Below, piece after piece: positions 26,161-38,531 of a stretch of 64,000 nucleotides of DNA. The position numbers and the translations under genes are program-made. The DNA lies in assembly GCF_033115175.1 (NCBI RefSeq), contig NC_084828.1, positions 34,408,388 to 34,472,387 of the forward strand, written 5' to 3'. Source of the DNA: Lepus europaeus. Its lineage: Eukaryota; Chordata; Mammalia; Lagomorpha; Leporidae. Under the pieces are notes generated by a model. The model saw only the letters and a program-made list of their open reading frames with translations. It was not told where the DNA came from and ran no database searches. The first letter of the stretch is position 1; each line of letters opens with the position of its first letter.

Positions 26161-26525
26161 TTTACGTTTTGATGGTTAGTACTAAGCATCTGTATTAAGT
26201 CTATTTCTTGTTTAATTACGAAAACCTATGATAGTTTCCTTAAGTCCTATTGGTTTTTGATAATATACTGTAAAATTCCTATAGAGCATTTACTATCCAG
26301 GGATACATTGTGACCTTTATGATAGCCGTGTGTGTATCATTATAAGCTGTGGTGTCAGGGAAGCAAGAATGCAATTTATTTTAAGAGGATTGTGATATTA
26401 GAATAAGACAGGCACATAATTCCTATGGAATATATGGTTGAACTGGCATCAGTGATGACCACAACTTATAGTTTACACTTGCCCAAGAATACTTACTAAC
26501 ATTACTCACTGCAAGGCTATCAAAA

Positions 26526-26527
26526 AT

Positions 26528-26577
<50 letters not shown>
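26526..26577. repeat. Compound (CA)n(TA)n microsatellite
   Basis: About 13 CA units pass directly into about 12 TA units. Confidence 0.95.
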
Positions 26578-26639
26578 GGCACTTCACATAATAACTCTTC
26601 AGTGTTAGTTTACAGAATCTGAACTTGCAGCAGTGATTC

Positions 26640-26943
26640 CTTTTATTATTTTTTAAAAATTTGAGAGTCAGAGGCAGACAAAGAGAAGGTCTTCCATGTG
26701 CTGGTTCACTCCTCAAATGTCCAAAACAGCCAAATCTGGGCCTGGCTGAAGCGGGGAGCCTGGAACCCAATCTAGGCCTCTAAGGTGAGTGGCTGGGAAC
26801 CAAATACTTGGCTCATTACCTGCTGCCTCCCACTTTCAGTATTAGTAGGAAGTTGGCAGAGCTGGAAGTGAACCCAGTCATGCCAGTATGTGTCATGGGC
26901 ATCCCAAATTGCAGCTTAACCACTGTGCCAAATGCCTGCCTCA
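26640..26943 (-). mobile_element. CSINE, old subfamily, antisense
   Basis: A T-rich start is followed by TTTGAGAGTCAGAGGCAGAC and the body, ending GCAGCTTAACCACTGTGCCAAATGCCTGCC. The CCAAATGCCTGCC head ending marks an older C-repeat form. Confidence 0.82.
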
Positions 26944-26977
26944 TGAAACAGTAAGTGTTTATCTTTTGCAAAGACCT

Positions 26978-27023
26978 ATTATTATTACAAAAGGTGAATA
27001 ATTATTATTACAAAGGGTGAATT
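26978..27023. repeat. 23-bp tandem duplication
   Basis: Two adjacent 23-base copies beginning ATTATTATTACAAA differ at only two positions. Confidence 0.85.
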
Positions 27024-27155
27024 CTTGGAAATGTCTTGTACCTTTGCAAAATAAGAAATAGGATTTTGTTCTTGAGGGGACTATACCTTAGAATTCACTA
27101 GTCTAATTCCATCATTTTGCAAAAGAAGAAAATAAAAAACAGAAAGTCAGGATGT

Positions 27156-27478
27156 AGGGGCAGGCATTGTGTCACAACAAGTTGGTCTGCTGTGTGTGAC
27201 ACCGGCATCCGATATTTTAATGATAGCGTGAGTCACAGTTATCCACTTCCTATCCAGCTTCCTGCTAGTGTGCCTGGGAAGTCAGGAGATGATGGTCCAA
27301 GTACTTGGGCCCCTGCCACCCATGATGGAGACAGGGATGCAGTTCATGGCCCCTGGTGAGAGCCTTGCCAGCCCTGGCTGTTGTGACCATTTGGATAGTA
27401 AATGAGCAGAGGGAGGATTTCTTTCTGTCTTTCCCTCATTCTGTCACTTTCAAACAGACCAATAAATCTTTCTAAAAA
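27156..27478 (+). mobile_element. CSINE
   Basis: The head is GGGGCAGGCATTGTGTCACAAC and the tail AATAAATCTTTCTAAAAA. Diverged duplication GAAAGTCAGGATGT / GAAAATCAAGATGT (12 of 14). Confidence 0.85.
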
Positions 27479-27519
27479 GAAAATCAAGATGTGTTTATAA
27501 GACAAGTGTTACTCATGTA

Positions 27520-27575
27520 ATAGCCTGGCATTCACGATCACTCAATAAAAATTTGTTGAGTGAATTTAATAATTC
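27520..27575 (+). repeat. L2 3'-tail relic
   Basis: TAGCCTGGCATTCACGATCA followed by CTCAATAAAAATTTGTTGAG matches the terminal L2 motif. Confidence 0.55.
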
Positions 27576-27579
27576 AGCC

Positions 27580-29317
27580 ATTATTCCCTGATATTTTTTT
27601 TATTCTAGCTACTGTAGCTTCTCATATCTAGGAGTCAGATCCACACATAAGTACAGGCATTTTGACTGAGACAATATATTTTGGTGTTGGTCTTTGGCAT
27701 AACAAAGCTGGTGTTATTAAGGCAACAGGTTTTTTTTAGGGGGAGGTTAATGGATTTGTAACTAGAGGAACAGAGGCATAAGGCTACTTATTGAACATTC
27801 AGATAAAAAACAAAATTACATCAGCAGTGAAAAGTCATGTAGCTCAAACATCAATTCTAATTTAAAAGCATTTCTGGAGAGGGGCAAAATATAATTCCAT
27901 TCTACAGTTGAAGAAATACTATTTCAAGGAAGATTAATATAAATCTGACAAACAGTATCATTAATAATCCCCTTATATGTTTTTCTGATGACAACAGTGA
28001 TGACAACATCATATCAGAAAAAGAAATCTGGGTCTGAGAGCAGTAAGTCAAAAGATTCCTCTTGAAGCCACTAATGCAGTTAGGTCTCTTATTAAGCTGA
28101 TGACCCAAACACCCATAAAGCGACATCTGGTCTTGTGTATGTGAGAGAGACTGCTATTTGGATTGCTTTCAAAGTTCACGCAAAAGCATTAATAGACATC
28201 AGAACAACAGAGTCTATGTATACCAAGAAAATTAATTTGACATTAAATATAAAAATCAATTTTTTTTAGAACATGCCAATTGCTAAGTTCCTTTTAATTT
28301 TTCAAATATTAACAGATAGGAAGTTTTAAACGTCTTTGACATATGCATGTCAGCATGGTGCTTTATTGAGCTAGAGCAGTTAGTAGAGTCCTCTTGGCAT
28401 TGAGAGCTAACCTAAGGACCACGAAGGGTCCAATTCAGAACTCTGTCTAGTGAACGCAGGTACTCCAGCACTGCTCTCAAACACTCTTAGCATCTTCAAT
28501 TGATGGGGGTGGGGAAATCCATCGCTTAGCTGACACTAGGATGTGAACTAATGAGGCCACATTGTCCTACGTCCTAGATGCAGACCCTAAGACTGTTGAA
28601 TGCCATGGTTTTCTCTAGCGTTTGTTTCAAGGACACCAAGCGTAGCCAACACTCCTCGCCAGTCTTCACCCTCCTCCTGTTCCATCGCCCTCACCTTTGT
28701 TACCCCTTCCTCTGTTTTAGTTCCTTACTCCCATCCACAACCCGTTGTGGCAAATAAACCAGGACTTGCTCCTAAAATCCTAAGTTCAATAACTGCCAAT
28801 TGTTCTCTGAAGCTAAAATGGTGCTGCACATCCTTTCTATAGCCAGAAAAGGATGACTCATATTAAATCAGTCCGCACAGAGTTGTGGAAGGAAATGGAC
28901 TTCAAAGTGATTCATGTCTCAGTGCACTTGTTTATTTTTTATTCTCCCAATGTCACTTAATTTCTCAACTTTTAGTATTAATAATGAATATTTCTTTAAT
29001 CTCTGATCTAAGGCCTCAAAATTAACATCTTTTGTCTACTTTTTTCCCTGATTTTGTAGATGTGAGTCTTCACTTTCTTGTTTGACTTCAAGTCGCCATG
29101 GACATGGCTGTGTATTTGTGGGATGTGCTCTTCACACTCAATATCTTTTCATATCTACCTTCTTTGAACCCTATTTTGGTGACTACAGTGGCATTGGTGA
29201 TTCCATTCTTCTTCACAACACCTGCCTTTTTTGGGGGCGGGGGGCAGGTGGCAGATAGGACTGAATACAGTGTACAGTGTATTTGATCAGCATATTGGTG
29301 AATTTTGTTCAAGATGT
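27580..29317. other. Non-coding DNA, nothing recognised
   Basis: Mixed composition; a G-run at 29231-29246 is the only low-complexity point. 29681-30770 is AT-rich and also empty. Confidence 0.5.
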
Positions 29318-29332
29318 TGCTCTGGATTTCTT

Positions 29333-29665
29333 TTTTTTTTTTTTTTTTTTGACAGAGTGGATAGAGAGAGAGAGACAGAGAGAAAGGTCTTCCTTTTTGC
29401 CATTGGTTCACCCTCCAATGGCCGCTGCCGCCGGCGCATCGCGCTGATCTGAATCCAGGAGCCGGGTGCTTCTCCTGGTCTCCCATGCCATGGGGTGCAG
29501 GGCCCAAGGACTTGGGCCATCCTCCACTGCACTCCCGGGCCATAGCAGAGAGCTGGCCTGGAAGAGGGGCAACCGGGATAGAATCCGGTGCCCTGACCGG
29601 GACTAGAACCCGGTATGCCGGCGCCACAAGGCGGAGGATTAGCCTGTTAAGCCACGGTGCCGGCC
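29333..29665 (-). mobile_element. Young full-length CSINE, antisense
   Basis: Poly-T, GACAGAGTGGATAGAGAGAG and the body, ending AAGCCACGGTGCCGGCC. Perfect 15-base duplication TGCTCTGGATTTCTT at 29318-29332 and 29666-29680. A 179-residue open frame across it is a by-product. Confidence 0.93.
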
Positions 29666-30769
29666 TGCTCTGGATTTCTTGTTTCTCTTTTTATTATGAA
29701 TGTTGCTTTAGACTGAAAGTCATAGATTGTGTAGACTATAGTCCTTTAACTCTATTTAAAAGGATGTATGTGTGTGTGTTTGTATTTATAAAAGATTATG
29801 GTATTGATGACCTCAGTTTAGGCTTAATACACATATGAAAAGTTACCAAGAAAGCATATATTGTATATTTAGGGAAGCATCCCAGTTTGGAGAGAGTTTT
29901 AATTTATTATTTAATAGAACATAGAAGAAGACTGATGGTTAAATTGGAGCAGTGATACAGAAGTTGAAATTTGGCTAATTCTTTTTATTTTAAAAGAGGA
30001 AAGCTGTAAAGATGAGAGTTAAGACTTCTTCCTCTCTAAGACTTTATAAATTAAATCAACAGAGGAAGCAACTTAAATCTTCTGTTTGCTGCCACAGGCA
30101 GTTGTGTAAATCTGGTTCTATGATAACCTTTACTACATTTTGCAAGAGGCAGTCTGTAATAAACATCCATAAAACAGGGGCTGAGTATTAACAGTTCTGC
30201 ACAGAGATTATGGTTTCTTGTATTTCTTCTAACACTTTAATGGTATAGAATTATTTTAAAATTTTGATGATTCTAATTACATAAAGAATTAAAAATGTGC
30301 TTAAATGTAAAGAATTAAATTTTAATCAGAAACCACTGATAATTGCAGTCGCTATTAACAAAAGACAATATATAATTACTAAAGTTGTCTTGGTTAAATT
30401 AATATAAAAATTTAAATGGCTAATTTATGAATAAGGAGCCTATTATTAATTTAAATTGGCCTCTTATCCTTAAGCGATATTATGACAAAATTATAATGGA
30501 TGATCTTCAAGATATCATTCAGTACTAAAATTCTCACATGAATCTCTTAAATTTTTTAAATTTAAATTTTTCTTCTACTTTAGCTTTCTTTGTGTTGCTA
30601 TATGTATATTTGTATGTACACATATGATAAACTTTTAATTTAAACAGATATGGGAAACACATTTTGATTTCCCAGGACTTGTACTAATTTATCTTTCATC
30701 CACTTGGCTTTTAGTCAGTAAAAAGTTATTTTCCCATTTACAATTTATCAAAACACATAATGGCTTTAA

Positions 30770-31205
30770 AAGTTTCCCAGAACCACTATTAACAGAGTGT
30801 CACAAATTTAGTTCTTTGAAACCAGTGAAATTTATGTTGTCACCATTCTAGAAACAAGAAGTCCAAAATCAAATTTGGCTGGGCAATGCTCCTGTAGAGG
30901 GTCCCAGAGAATCTTTTTTGCCTCCTTCCGAGTCCCGATGGCCTCCCCACATTTCGGCTTGAGGCAGGCTACCTCCAGACTCTGCTGCCGTCCTTACATA
31001 CCTAACTTCGCTCCGTGGTTTCCTTATCTCTGTGTACAAATTCCCTTCTTCTTGTAAGGATGCTAGTCTTTGGATGGCAGCCCATCCTCATCCTGTATGA
31101 ACTCATCTTAATGTGATTACACAGGAAAAGACCCTATTTCTAATAATAGCACATTCTGACATTCTAAATAAACATGAATTGGGGGAATTTTACTCAGCTC
31201 ATTAT
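30770..31205. repeat. Ancient interspersed repeat related to family A
   Basis: AACAAGAAGTCCAAAATCAA, then a GC-richer centre, AATGTGATTACACAGG, AAAAGACCCTATTTC and ACATGAATTGGGGGAATTT match the pattern of a common old repeat, heavily decayed. Confidence 0.5.
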
Positions 31206-31819
31206 AAAACACATAATAGTGAGTCATTGCTCTTTAGCCTTCAGTAACCCATATATTCACAATATATTTGCATAATTCCTTCCAAAAGTAAAGAAGTTTG
31301 CAATAGGAGAATGTGTGTGATAGTAGATACACCTGATAACAAAGATATCCAGTTTTCTGCTACCATGACAGGTGGGTAGTGAGGTGGGGCTTGTATCTTG
31401 CATAAACAATGAACTGTATGAAACTATCGTTTCCACTCATAAAATTTTACAGCCATAGTCTGCCTCTCCATTTGCTTAGAAAAAATAAATGAGTGCCCCA
31501 TCAGCCTGGATCCTGGAATAAGAATGATGTGGAGGGGTCTGCAGCTAATTCAAAATATAACAAGAAATAATATTTGTTGCTTGAGATCTTGAAATTGTAT
31601 TTATTTGTAGAATGTTTATTCTCAATGGAAGTGATGGGAAAATAGCTTTTGGGAGCAAAAAATATTTTTATGTGGAATTATAATGTAGTATATAGTTCTA
31701 TAAATTATATATATGTAGGGGGAGAGAGAGAGAACATAAACATACTACAGTTTACAGTCGCATTGAAATTCCATGGGGAAGTGATTAGGAGGAAGTCTGA
31801 AAATGCTCCCGTCTTAATT

Positions 31820-32505
31820 CCTTTGAATCATAAACTGGGTGGCTTGCAACATAAATTTATTTTTCACAGTTTTGGAGGCTGCAAGTCTCAGGTCAAGGCA
31901 CTTGGAAGATTCAGTGTTTGACAAGGGATCTCTTTATTTTTTAAGATTTATTTATTTATTTGAAAGTCAGAGTTACACAGAGAAGGAGAGGCATAGTGAG
32001 AGAGAGAGGTCTTCCATCCGTTGGTACATTCACCAACTGTTCGCAGTGGATGAAGCTGTGCCAATCCAAAACCAGGAGCCAGGAGCTTCCTTCAGGTCTC
32101 CCGTGCAGGTGCAGGGTCCTTGTGCCATCTTCTTCTGCTTTCCCAGGCCACAGCAGAGAGCTGGATAAGAAGTGGAGCAGCCAGGACGTAAACCAGTGCC
32201 CAAATTGGATGCTGGCACAGCAGGTGGCGGCTCTACCCACCATGCCACAGCACCACCCCCCAATTTATGGTTTTTATATATTTATATAGTTCTTTCTCAC
32301 TGTGTCCTCACATTAGAAGGGACTGTATAAATCTCTGGGGTCTCTTTTATAAGGGGACTCATCCCAATCATTGCCCCTATGATACCATCACTGCCCTGAG
32401 GCTCTACCCTCTAATGTCAGCACCTTGGAGGTTAGGATTTCAATACATGGATTTCAGGAAGACAAAAACATTCAGGCCAGGACAGCAAATGACAATCAAA
32501 GCAAA
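31820..32505. repeat. Ancient interspersed repeat, family A, split by a CSINE
   Basis: AAACTGGGTGGCTTGCAACA and CACAGTTTTGGAGGCTGC stand before the SINE at 31937. After it come CTCACTGTGTCCTCACATTA, GGGGTCTCTTTTATAAGG and GAGGTTAGGATTTCAATACA. Confidence 0.65.
31937..32262 (-). mobile_element. CSINE, antisense, inside an older repeat
   Basis: Starts TTTTTAAGATTTATTTATTT and ends CACCATGCCACAGCACC. The surrounding ancient repeat (31820-32505) resumes on the far side. Confidence 0.88.
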
Positions 32506-33484
32506 ATGCTGAGAGGCTCTGTTGTCAAGTATCTGAGCTCATCCTGGGTCTACTGTAGGCCTTGTTGGAATGAAATACAAGTCTCAGCTACGAATTCTGA
32601 CACGTTCAAGGTTTCTTCACTAATTTGAGTTTTTTTATAATTACTCTAAATGATGGGGCTAATGACATCACCATCCTATGTTTTGTGAGAAATAAGAATC
32701 AGTATAGAAGATATATTCCAGTACTTGCCATCTTGTAATTGCTTCCAATTGGAGGCATCATAATTTGTTGCAATATTAATCAAAGTTTAATAGCATCTGA
32801 AGAAATATCACATTGTCATTAAAATTCTAGGCAATATTCGAAGCAGTTGGCTGGGCTGTGTTGCATAAGGCCTGTGAAACCATTTGGTCTGGTCCTACCA
32901 AGGCATACTGCAGGTAGGCCTTGAAACTCAATAAACCTATAGTGGGCTAACTTCTAAACTGATAATTTTTTATGGCCCAAACATGATGTTATAAATATCC
33001 AAATGGACCTTAGCAGAAAGAAGGTTTCCCGCTCCCAATACTAAGAATAATAGAACTTCAATAATTGAACATAATGTTCTCAATTGATAGCCCAAAATAT
33101 TCAAGAGAGTGAGATAGTGTGAGTTCGCCCTCACTCACTGTGGGACTCATTTATTGCATCCAGTAGCTCAGTGGTTTCCACAGGATTTGGCCATCCAGTG
33201 ACTGAAGAAAGACAGCATTCAGGATGATGGTTTGGGAGAGACTTTAGAGCCAGATCTGGAAGCATCTGCATTCCACCTGCCATAACTCAGTCAAATGGTT
33301 CAGTCTAATGGCAAGAAGGGCTGGGCATTTTGTCCAACCTCTGTGTGGAAGAAGGAAAGGAAGTTTCTCCTGGTTAACAAATAGTATGGTCTTGGCCATC
33401 ATCATGGAGGCTTGTTAGAACGTTGCAGTGACCCTCAGTATTAAGAACCAGTTACAGTGTACACTGTATCAAGTTATTTAAATG
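32506..33484. other. Non-coding DNA, nothing recognised
   Basis: Lies between the split ancient repeat and a MIR. No frame or repeat stands out. Confidence 0.5.
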
Positions 33485-33630
33485 TAATATACAAATGCCC
33501 TTATGAGTTGCTACTCTTGTTTTGTTGAAGAAGTTGTTAAGATCACACTGTAAATGGTAGAACCAACATTAGAGCATAGATCTCCTTTCCAGGTCTGAGT
33601 CCAGAGCTCTAGGTTTTAGCCAGCATACTT
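33485..33630 (-). repeat. MIR
   Basis: AAGATCACACTGTAAATGG, TAGAACCAACATTAGAGC, CCAGGTCTGAGTCCAGAGCT and TTTAGCCAGCATACTTTATC follow the antisense MIR core. Confidence 0.7.
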
Positions 33631-34127
33631 TATCATTTTGTTATATTGGAACACATTCATTGCCCCTTTTCCTTGCAAAGGTAATGGAGGGGCAATATGG
33701 CCTCCATGTTAGAGAAGACTACAATTATCCTGGCTATAAGGAAATGGTTTACTTAAGACTGTAAAAAAAAAATTTTTCTGGCAGTCTTTAAAATAAACAT
33801 TTCTTTTTGCTAGTTTCAATATGATCCAGCTTGAAGGCAGGGAAATAGACTACCAGAATCCCTATAAATATTCCTTTACCTTTCGCATTTAAATTTTTTT
33901 TTTTACCATGAATGCATGGTGGGGAGTAGAGAAGAAATAAATTAAAAAGTAAGGAACACCTGGAATTTAGACAGCTATAGAGACAGACAACAACCACAAC
34001 GCAACCAGAACCAAAGCTGGCACCACCATAAAAAACCCTCAGTTCTCATCAGGCTATATCTTTGTCATGGACTTTGTCCACACTAATTCTACTTCAGTAA
34101 TGTTTGCCAGAGTGCTGCCAAAAATGA

Positions 34128-34600
34128 CTGTGTGAGGGTACATGAAAAAGTTCATGGAAAATGGAATCAAAAGATACATTTGTTTTAGTACAAAAAAATT
34201 GAAATCGGCCGGCACCGCGGCTCAATAGGCTAATCCTCCGCCTTGCGGCACCGGCATACCGGGTTCTAGTCCGAGTTGGGGTGCTAGATTCTGTCCCGGT
34301 TGCCCCTCTTCCAGGCCAGCTCTCTGCTGTGGCCAGGGAGTGCAGTGGAGGATGGCCCAGGTGCTTGGGCCCTGCACCCCATGGGAGACCAGGAGAAGCA
34401 CCTGGCTCCTGGCTTCGGATCAGCGCGGTGCGCCAGCCACGGCGGCCATTGTAGGGTGAACCAACGGCAAAAGGAAGACCTTGCTCTCTGTCTCTCTCTC
34501 TCACTGTCTACTCTGCCTGTCAAAAAAATAAAATAAAGTGAAATCTGTATAGAGATCTTCAAAAAGCTCATGAAAAAAAATTTATATTATGGAAAAGTTG
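34128..34600. repeat. Recurrent element, copy 3, split by a CSINE
   Basis: AAAAAGTTCATGGAAAATGG and AATCAAAAGATACATTTG lie before the SINE at 34207. ATCTTCAAAAAGCTCATG lies after it. Here the second arm is direct, not inverted. Confidence 0.45.
34207..34538 (+). mobile_element. Young CSINE
   Basis: The head is GGCCGGCACCGCGGCTCAATAGG; the tail CTGCCTGTCAAAAAAATAAAATAAA. Short duplication TGAAATC at 34200-34206 and 34539-34545. It split a copy of the recurrent element described for 34128-34600. Confidence 0.92.
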
Positions 34601-34639
34601 GATCAATTTCAATTTTTTATATGAAAATAACTTATCTTT

Positions 34640-34975
34640 TTACAAATTATTAAGGCAAGTGAGCAAGCGAGCAAGAGAACTCTCATCTGCTGGTTCAGTA
34701 CCCCAGAACCAATATTTCTCATTGTCTGCTCTCCCCAGATGCCTGCAATGGCCGGGGCCAGGCTTAAAGCAGGCTCTGGGAAATCAATCCAGGTCTCCCA
34801 CATCGATGACAATAATTCAGTTACAGGAGGTATCACAGCTGCCTCACGAGGTCTGCATTAGCAAGAAGCTGGAGTCAAGAGCTGAAGCTGAGCATCAGAC
34901 CCAGGCAGTTCAGTATGGGAATTGGGAGTCTCAGTTGGCATCTTAACAAGCTGGCCAAATGCCTGCCTCTCATAT
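34640..34975 (-). mobile_element. CSINE, old and diverged, antisense
   Basis: Contains CATCTGCTGGTTCAGTACC and CCAGGTCTCCCACATCGATG and ends GGCATCTTAACAAGCTGGCC, AAATGCCTGCC, in the order of an antisense older C-repeat. Confidence 0.75.
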
Positions 34976-36784
34976 TTTTTAGCAAAATTATACTATCAGG
35001 ATACCTTGCTAGTATCCAACAACTAAAACCCTGGCATTCTTTGTAAAAAGAACTTTGGGTACTCTACAGCAGTCAATTTCAATCTCAGAATTTATTTGAT
35101 CAGGCATGTTAAAATAATCTGGATATTGGAAAAGAATCAGAATGTGTTTCCAAACAGATTAGTTCTTTAGTATGGTAGAACCATAGGCAGTTCAATTGGA
35201 TTACATGTGCCATTGGATTAATGCCATGGTATTATTGTAAGAAGGAAAAAGCAACTTTTTTTTTTAATTTGAACTAGCCATTATGAAATGTGTCTAATAG
35301 ATGCTTGAGTGAGCAGAGAACCATAAATTCTAGGACCTCTGAAAATAAGGAACCTTTCCTCAAATCTGTGACAACCCATTGTTTTTAAGAACAATAAAAA
35401 TTCTGTTTTGGGTTTACAATATTTTTTCCTATTAGGATTACAGATATGTGCTGCTAAAATTCAATTATACAAAGTCCAGATTGGAACAGATGGACTTGGA
35501 AGAGTTTGGCAAACAATCAAAGGGATTTTCTTGGTTTCAAGATATTATGGTACAAAAATAGCAAAAACTGTAGTATTTTTATGTCATTGAAGTTAGGCTA
35601 TAAACAAAAACAAAAGCTTGAGGTCTTTAAAGAAGAAATGATAAAATAATGAGCAGGAAAAAAATAAAAATCCCTGCACACATACATGGCCTAGGCCTTC
35701 CAGATAATGACTGAAGTTGCACTTTTGGTTGATTTGCACTTTTTTTGTTTGGCAATTTTGCTTATTTTGTGAAAACATTAGCCTAACCTATATGAGAGGT
35801 TATCATCTCTGTTACTGAAGAGTTACTTTTTAACTTTTCTTGGGGGTTTGGGTTTTGCATTTGATTAAGATGCATGTGTGTGTTGATGAATGACTTGTCC
35901 TAAAATGATGAAGATACAGAAAATATCAGTGGCTGAGATACTTTTGATTTGAAAAATTTCAAATTCTAAGATGTACACATTTGGAGGAATTATGCTTCAG
36001 TGTTAAATACAACTATTGTGGTATTTCTTCAAAAGCTATGTTAAGTTTGGAGCTGTCACTAAACTTTTCAATCAAAACAAAATTATTTTCCAAATTGATT
36101 TTAATAAAGAAAAATATTTTTCTCAAAAGCAGGTGACTTTTGACAGACAGATTTTTAATGAAATATTACTAAATTTAAGTCAATTTCAACCTCAGATTTT
36201 TAAAGATGGAATTTCAAAATATATCTAGGTAATATACCAAAAATATTTTTTACAAATAGATACATATTTATAGGTAAATTGTAGAAAATACTTATATTAT
36301 CTGTAATAGAGAAGTATTAGTGAATACTTCAAAGCGAGTTGGTTGATGTTTGGAAAATATTTTGAAAGAATAATATTCACTTTATTGTGGCTCCTAAAAA
36401 TTGTTTTTGGAACAAGGTGGGGTATAGTGAAAAAATAATGTAGGAATGAATGAGTCATCCTTCTCTGATCAGGATTTTTAATGCTTCACTTATTTTAATT
36501 GTTGTGCTCTTTTGTAGATAATAACTCATGCATTTATTAAAAAGTGGTATCTCTATAAAACATGGTAAAAACATAAATAGAAATATTTGAGTTGAGCAGG
36601 TAATAGATGCTTATCTTTTAGGTTTGAAAAGATTATTTAATTTTTGGAAAAAAGGCCACATATTTATGTTTTGATGCACAAATCTATGTGCTTTGGTGCA
36701 AGTATTTTCTTAAATTGATCAATGAAAGCAAATTATTAAAGTGTTAGAATATTTTTTCAGGGTAGAAGATATCTTAAGTCAGTT
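34976..36784. other. AT-rich non-coding DNA
   Basis: No SINE or LINE recognised over 1.8 kb. The 70-codon frame at 36016 is AT-driven. Confidence 0.5.
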
Positions 36785-36960
36785 GCAAGAAGTACTACCT
36801 CATCTGGAGAATGTGGGTTTTGTAGTCAGATCTGAGTTTCAAAGACAATTTTGCCATTTATCAACTTGAGTTAGATATCTTCAATGTTCTCTGTGCAATG
36901 CAAATAATATCAGCAACATAAAGCTGTTAGAGCAGTTTAACAATACAATAAAGTTTTAAA
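36785..36960 (+). repeat. MIR-like fragment
   Basis: TTTGTAGTCAGATCTGAGTT, TTTTGCCATTTATCAACTTG and AAAGCTGTTAGAGCAG correspond loosely to sense MIR. Confidence 0.45.
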
Positions 36961-37011
36961 AAATAAAGGATTCTTTAAAGTGGCAGATATTAGAATAATC
37001 ATTGTGGATCA

Positions 37012-37955
37012 AAAATTTTTTTAGATTCATTTATTTATTTATTTATTTATTTGAATATAAGTTTCCTTTTATTTTGAAATTGAAACAGCGGAATGCAGTG
37101 GTTTGTCACGGGGAAGAGAAGCGGAGGGTGTGCCCTGCGAAGGTCAGAGCCAGCGGCCCCAACCCCCAGACAAGCACAGAACAGACTCAAGGCTGGGAAG
37201 AGAGGTACAATCAGAATTGGGGTGGCGATGGCTGGCAGATTTCCAGCCATGTACAGTTTTCAAAGTTATCGCGATTACAGAGTAAGGTAGCGCTTGTTCT
37301 GAGAATCACAAGTCACAAGAGGGAGTGCTCAGCCCTCCCCTCCCCCCACATTCATAAAAATACACCTGCCGCTCTCCCGCGTCAGGAGGAGATGCACACC
37401 AACCCCCCGACATCAGGAAAGGGGCTCTTGTGACACATTCTGGCTTCAGATTCTGGAAAAAGAGCGAGAACTCACAGAGAAACAGAGGTGGTTCATTCAT
37501 GCCAACTCATGAGCTGCTGAAATTCATTCCGAACACCCTCCCGGAGCAGTGGCTTCCAGGAAATCCACACAGAAATGTTACAAGGGGTCCCCCAGCCCCT
37601 CCGGAGGCAGTGCAGGGTCCAGACGTCAGCGCCCACGACACACACATACACACACGCCTTCGTCCCTGGAGAGGCCCCGGGAAGTCACCTGGCTGGGAGG
37701 GGGAGGAGGTGAGGGGTCCAGGTAGGGCTCCTTGGAACGGGGTACCGGTGAGAAGCCAGGAATCAAGAGCTTCTTCCGGTCTCCCACATGGGTGGCAGGT
37801 GCCCAAGCACTTGGGTCATGTTCCGCTGCTTTTTTATAAGCCATTACCAGGGATCCGGATTGGAAGTAGAGCAGCCAGGACTCAAACCAGTGCCCATCTG
37901 GGATGCTGGCATTGCAGGCAGCTGCTTTATCCAGTATGCCACAACGCCAGCCTTC
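37012..37955 (-). mobile_element. Composite antisense CSINE whose middle is replaced by mRNA-like sequence
   Basis: The antisense CSINE tail (37012-37058, TTTAGATTCATTTATT and repeats) and the CSINE head half (about 37745-37955, from AGCCAGGAATCAAGAGCTTC to GCCACAACGCCAGCC) are both present. The roughly 110 bases expected between them are missing, and about 690 bp of unrelated GC-rich sequence stand in their place. Flanks share a TCAAAATTTT-like word (37008 and 37956), consistent with a single insertion unit. Confidence 0.65.
37059..37745 (-). pseudogene. Candidate 3'-end retrocopy of an unidentified host mRNA
   Basis: On the minus strand this 690-bp block ends in CAAAATAAAAGGAAAC, an AATAAA poly-A signal placed as at the end of an mRNA. 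It is GC-rich and holds several intact CpGs (for example ATCGCGATA near 37270), unlike the AT-rich surroundings. No frame looks like a conserved protein, so if it is mRNA-derived it is mostly 3'UTR. I do not recognise the parent gene. Confidence 0.45.
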
Positions 37956-38492
37956 AAAATTTTGATTTTTCTATGTATGCTGGCTTATCACAAAGGGCAT
38001 ACTGGGAGGAGTGAAAAAGGGATTAGAGTTTTGCAGTTTATACCACATTCTTGTGAAACCTAGTATAAAAATAAGTCTTAATACTTTATATACTCCTTTG
38101 TGCAGGTTGCCTTCCTGTGGCTATGTCATAATTCTCCCAGAATGCCATGTCAGAAGTTCAGTCACAAAGAAGACCATCTGATCAGCTTACTCAAATTAGA
38201 GTTAATTATAGTCTGTTACACACCATTATCTTTAGATGGAGTAAAATATATATTTATCTGGTAGGCTCGTTTTGAGTACATAATAATACTATTCCACGTT
38301 TTACATGAAAGAACCTAGATTTCTATGTTCAGTCCTGTATTCAACTGCCTATTTAGCTAAGAAAATTCTTATCTGAATACATGTGAAAACCAGATCCCCA
38401 TTTGATTTCCTGTATACTTAAACCCTCTGATTTGGTGGAGGGAAGCCTCATTGTTCACAATCATTTCTGGCTTCTTAATGAAAACCTAAGAA

Positions 38493-38496
<4 letters not shown>

Positions 38497-38528
<32 letters not shown>
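38497..38528. repeat. Poly-T tract, 32 bases
   Basis: An uninterrupted run of T with no recognisable SINE or LINE body beside it. Confidence 0.9.

Positions 38529-38531
<3 letters not shown>

Noticed and set aside
29088..29627. 179-codon minus-strand frame
   Set aside because: It is mostly the sense strand of a young CSINE; the same peptide phrases recur at every such SINE in the window.
37430..38014. 194-codon + strand frame
   Set aside because: It runs through the mRNA-like block and then antisense CSINE sequence, so no single protein origin is possible.
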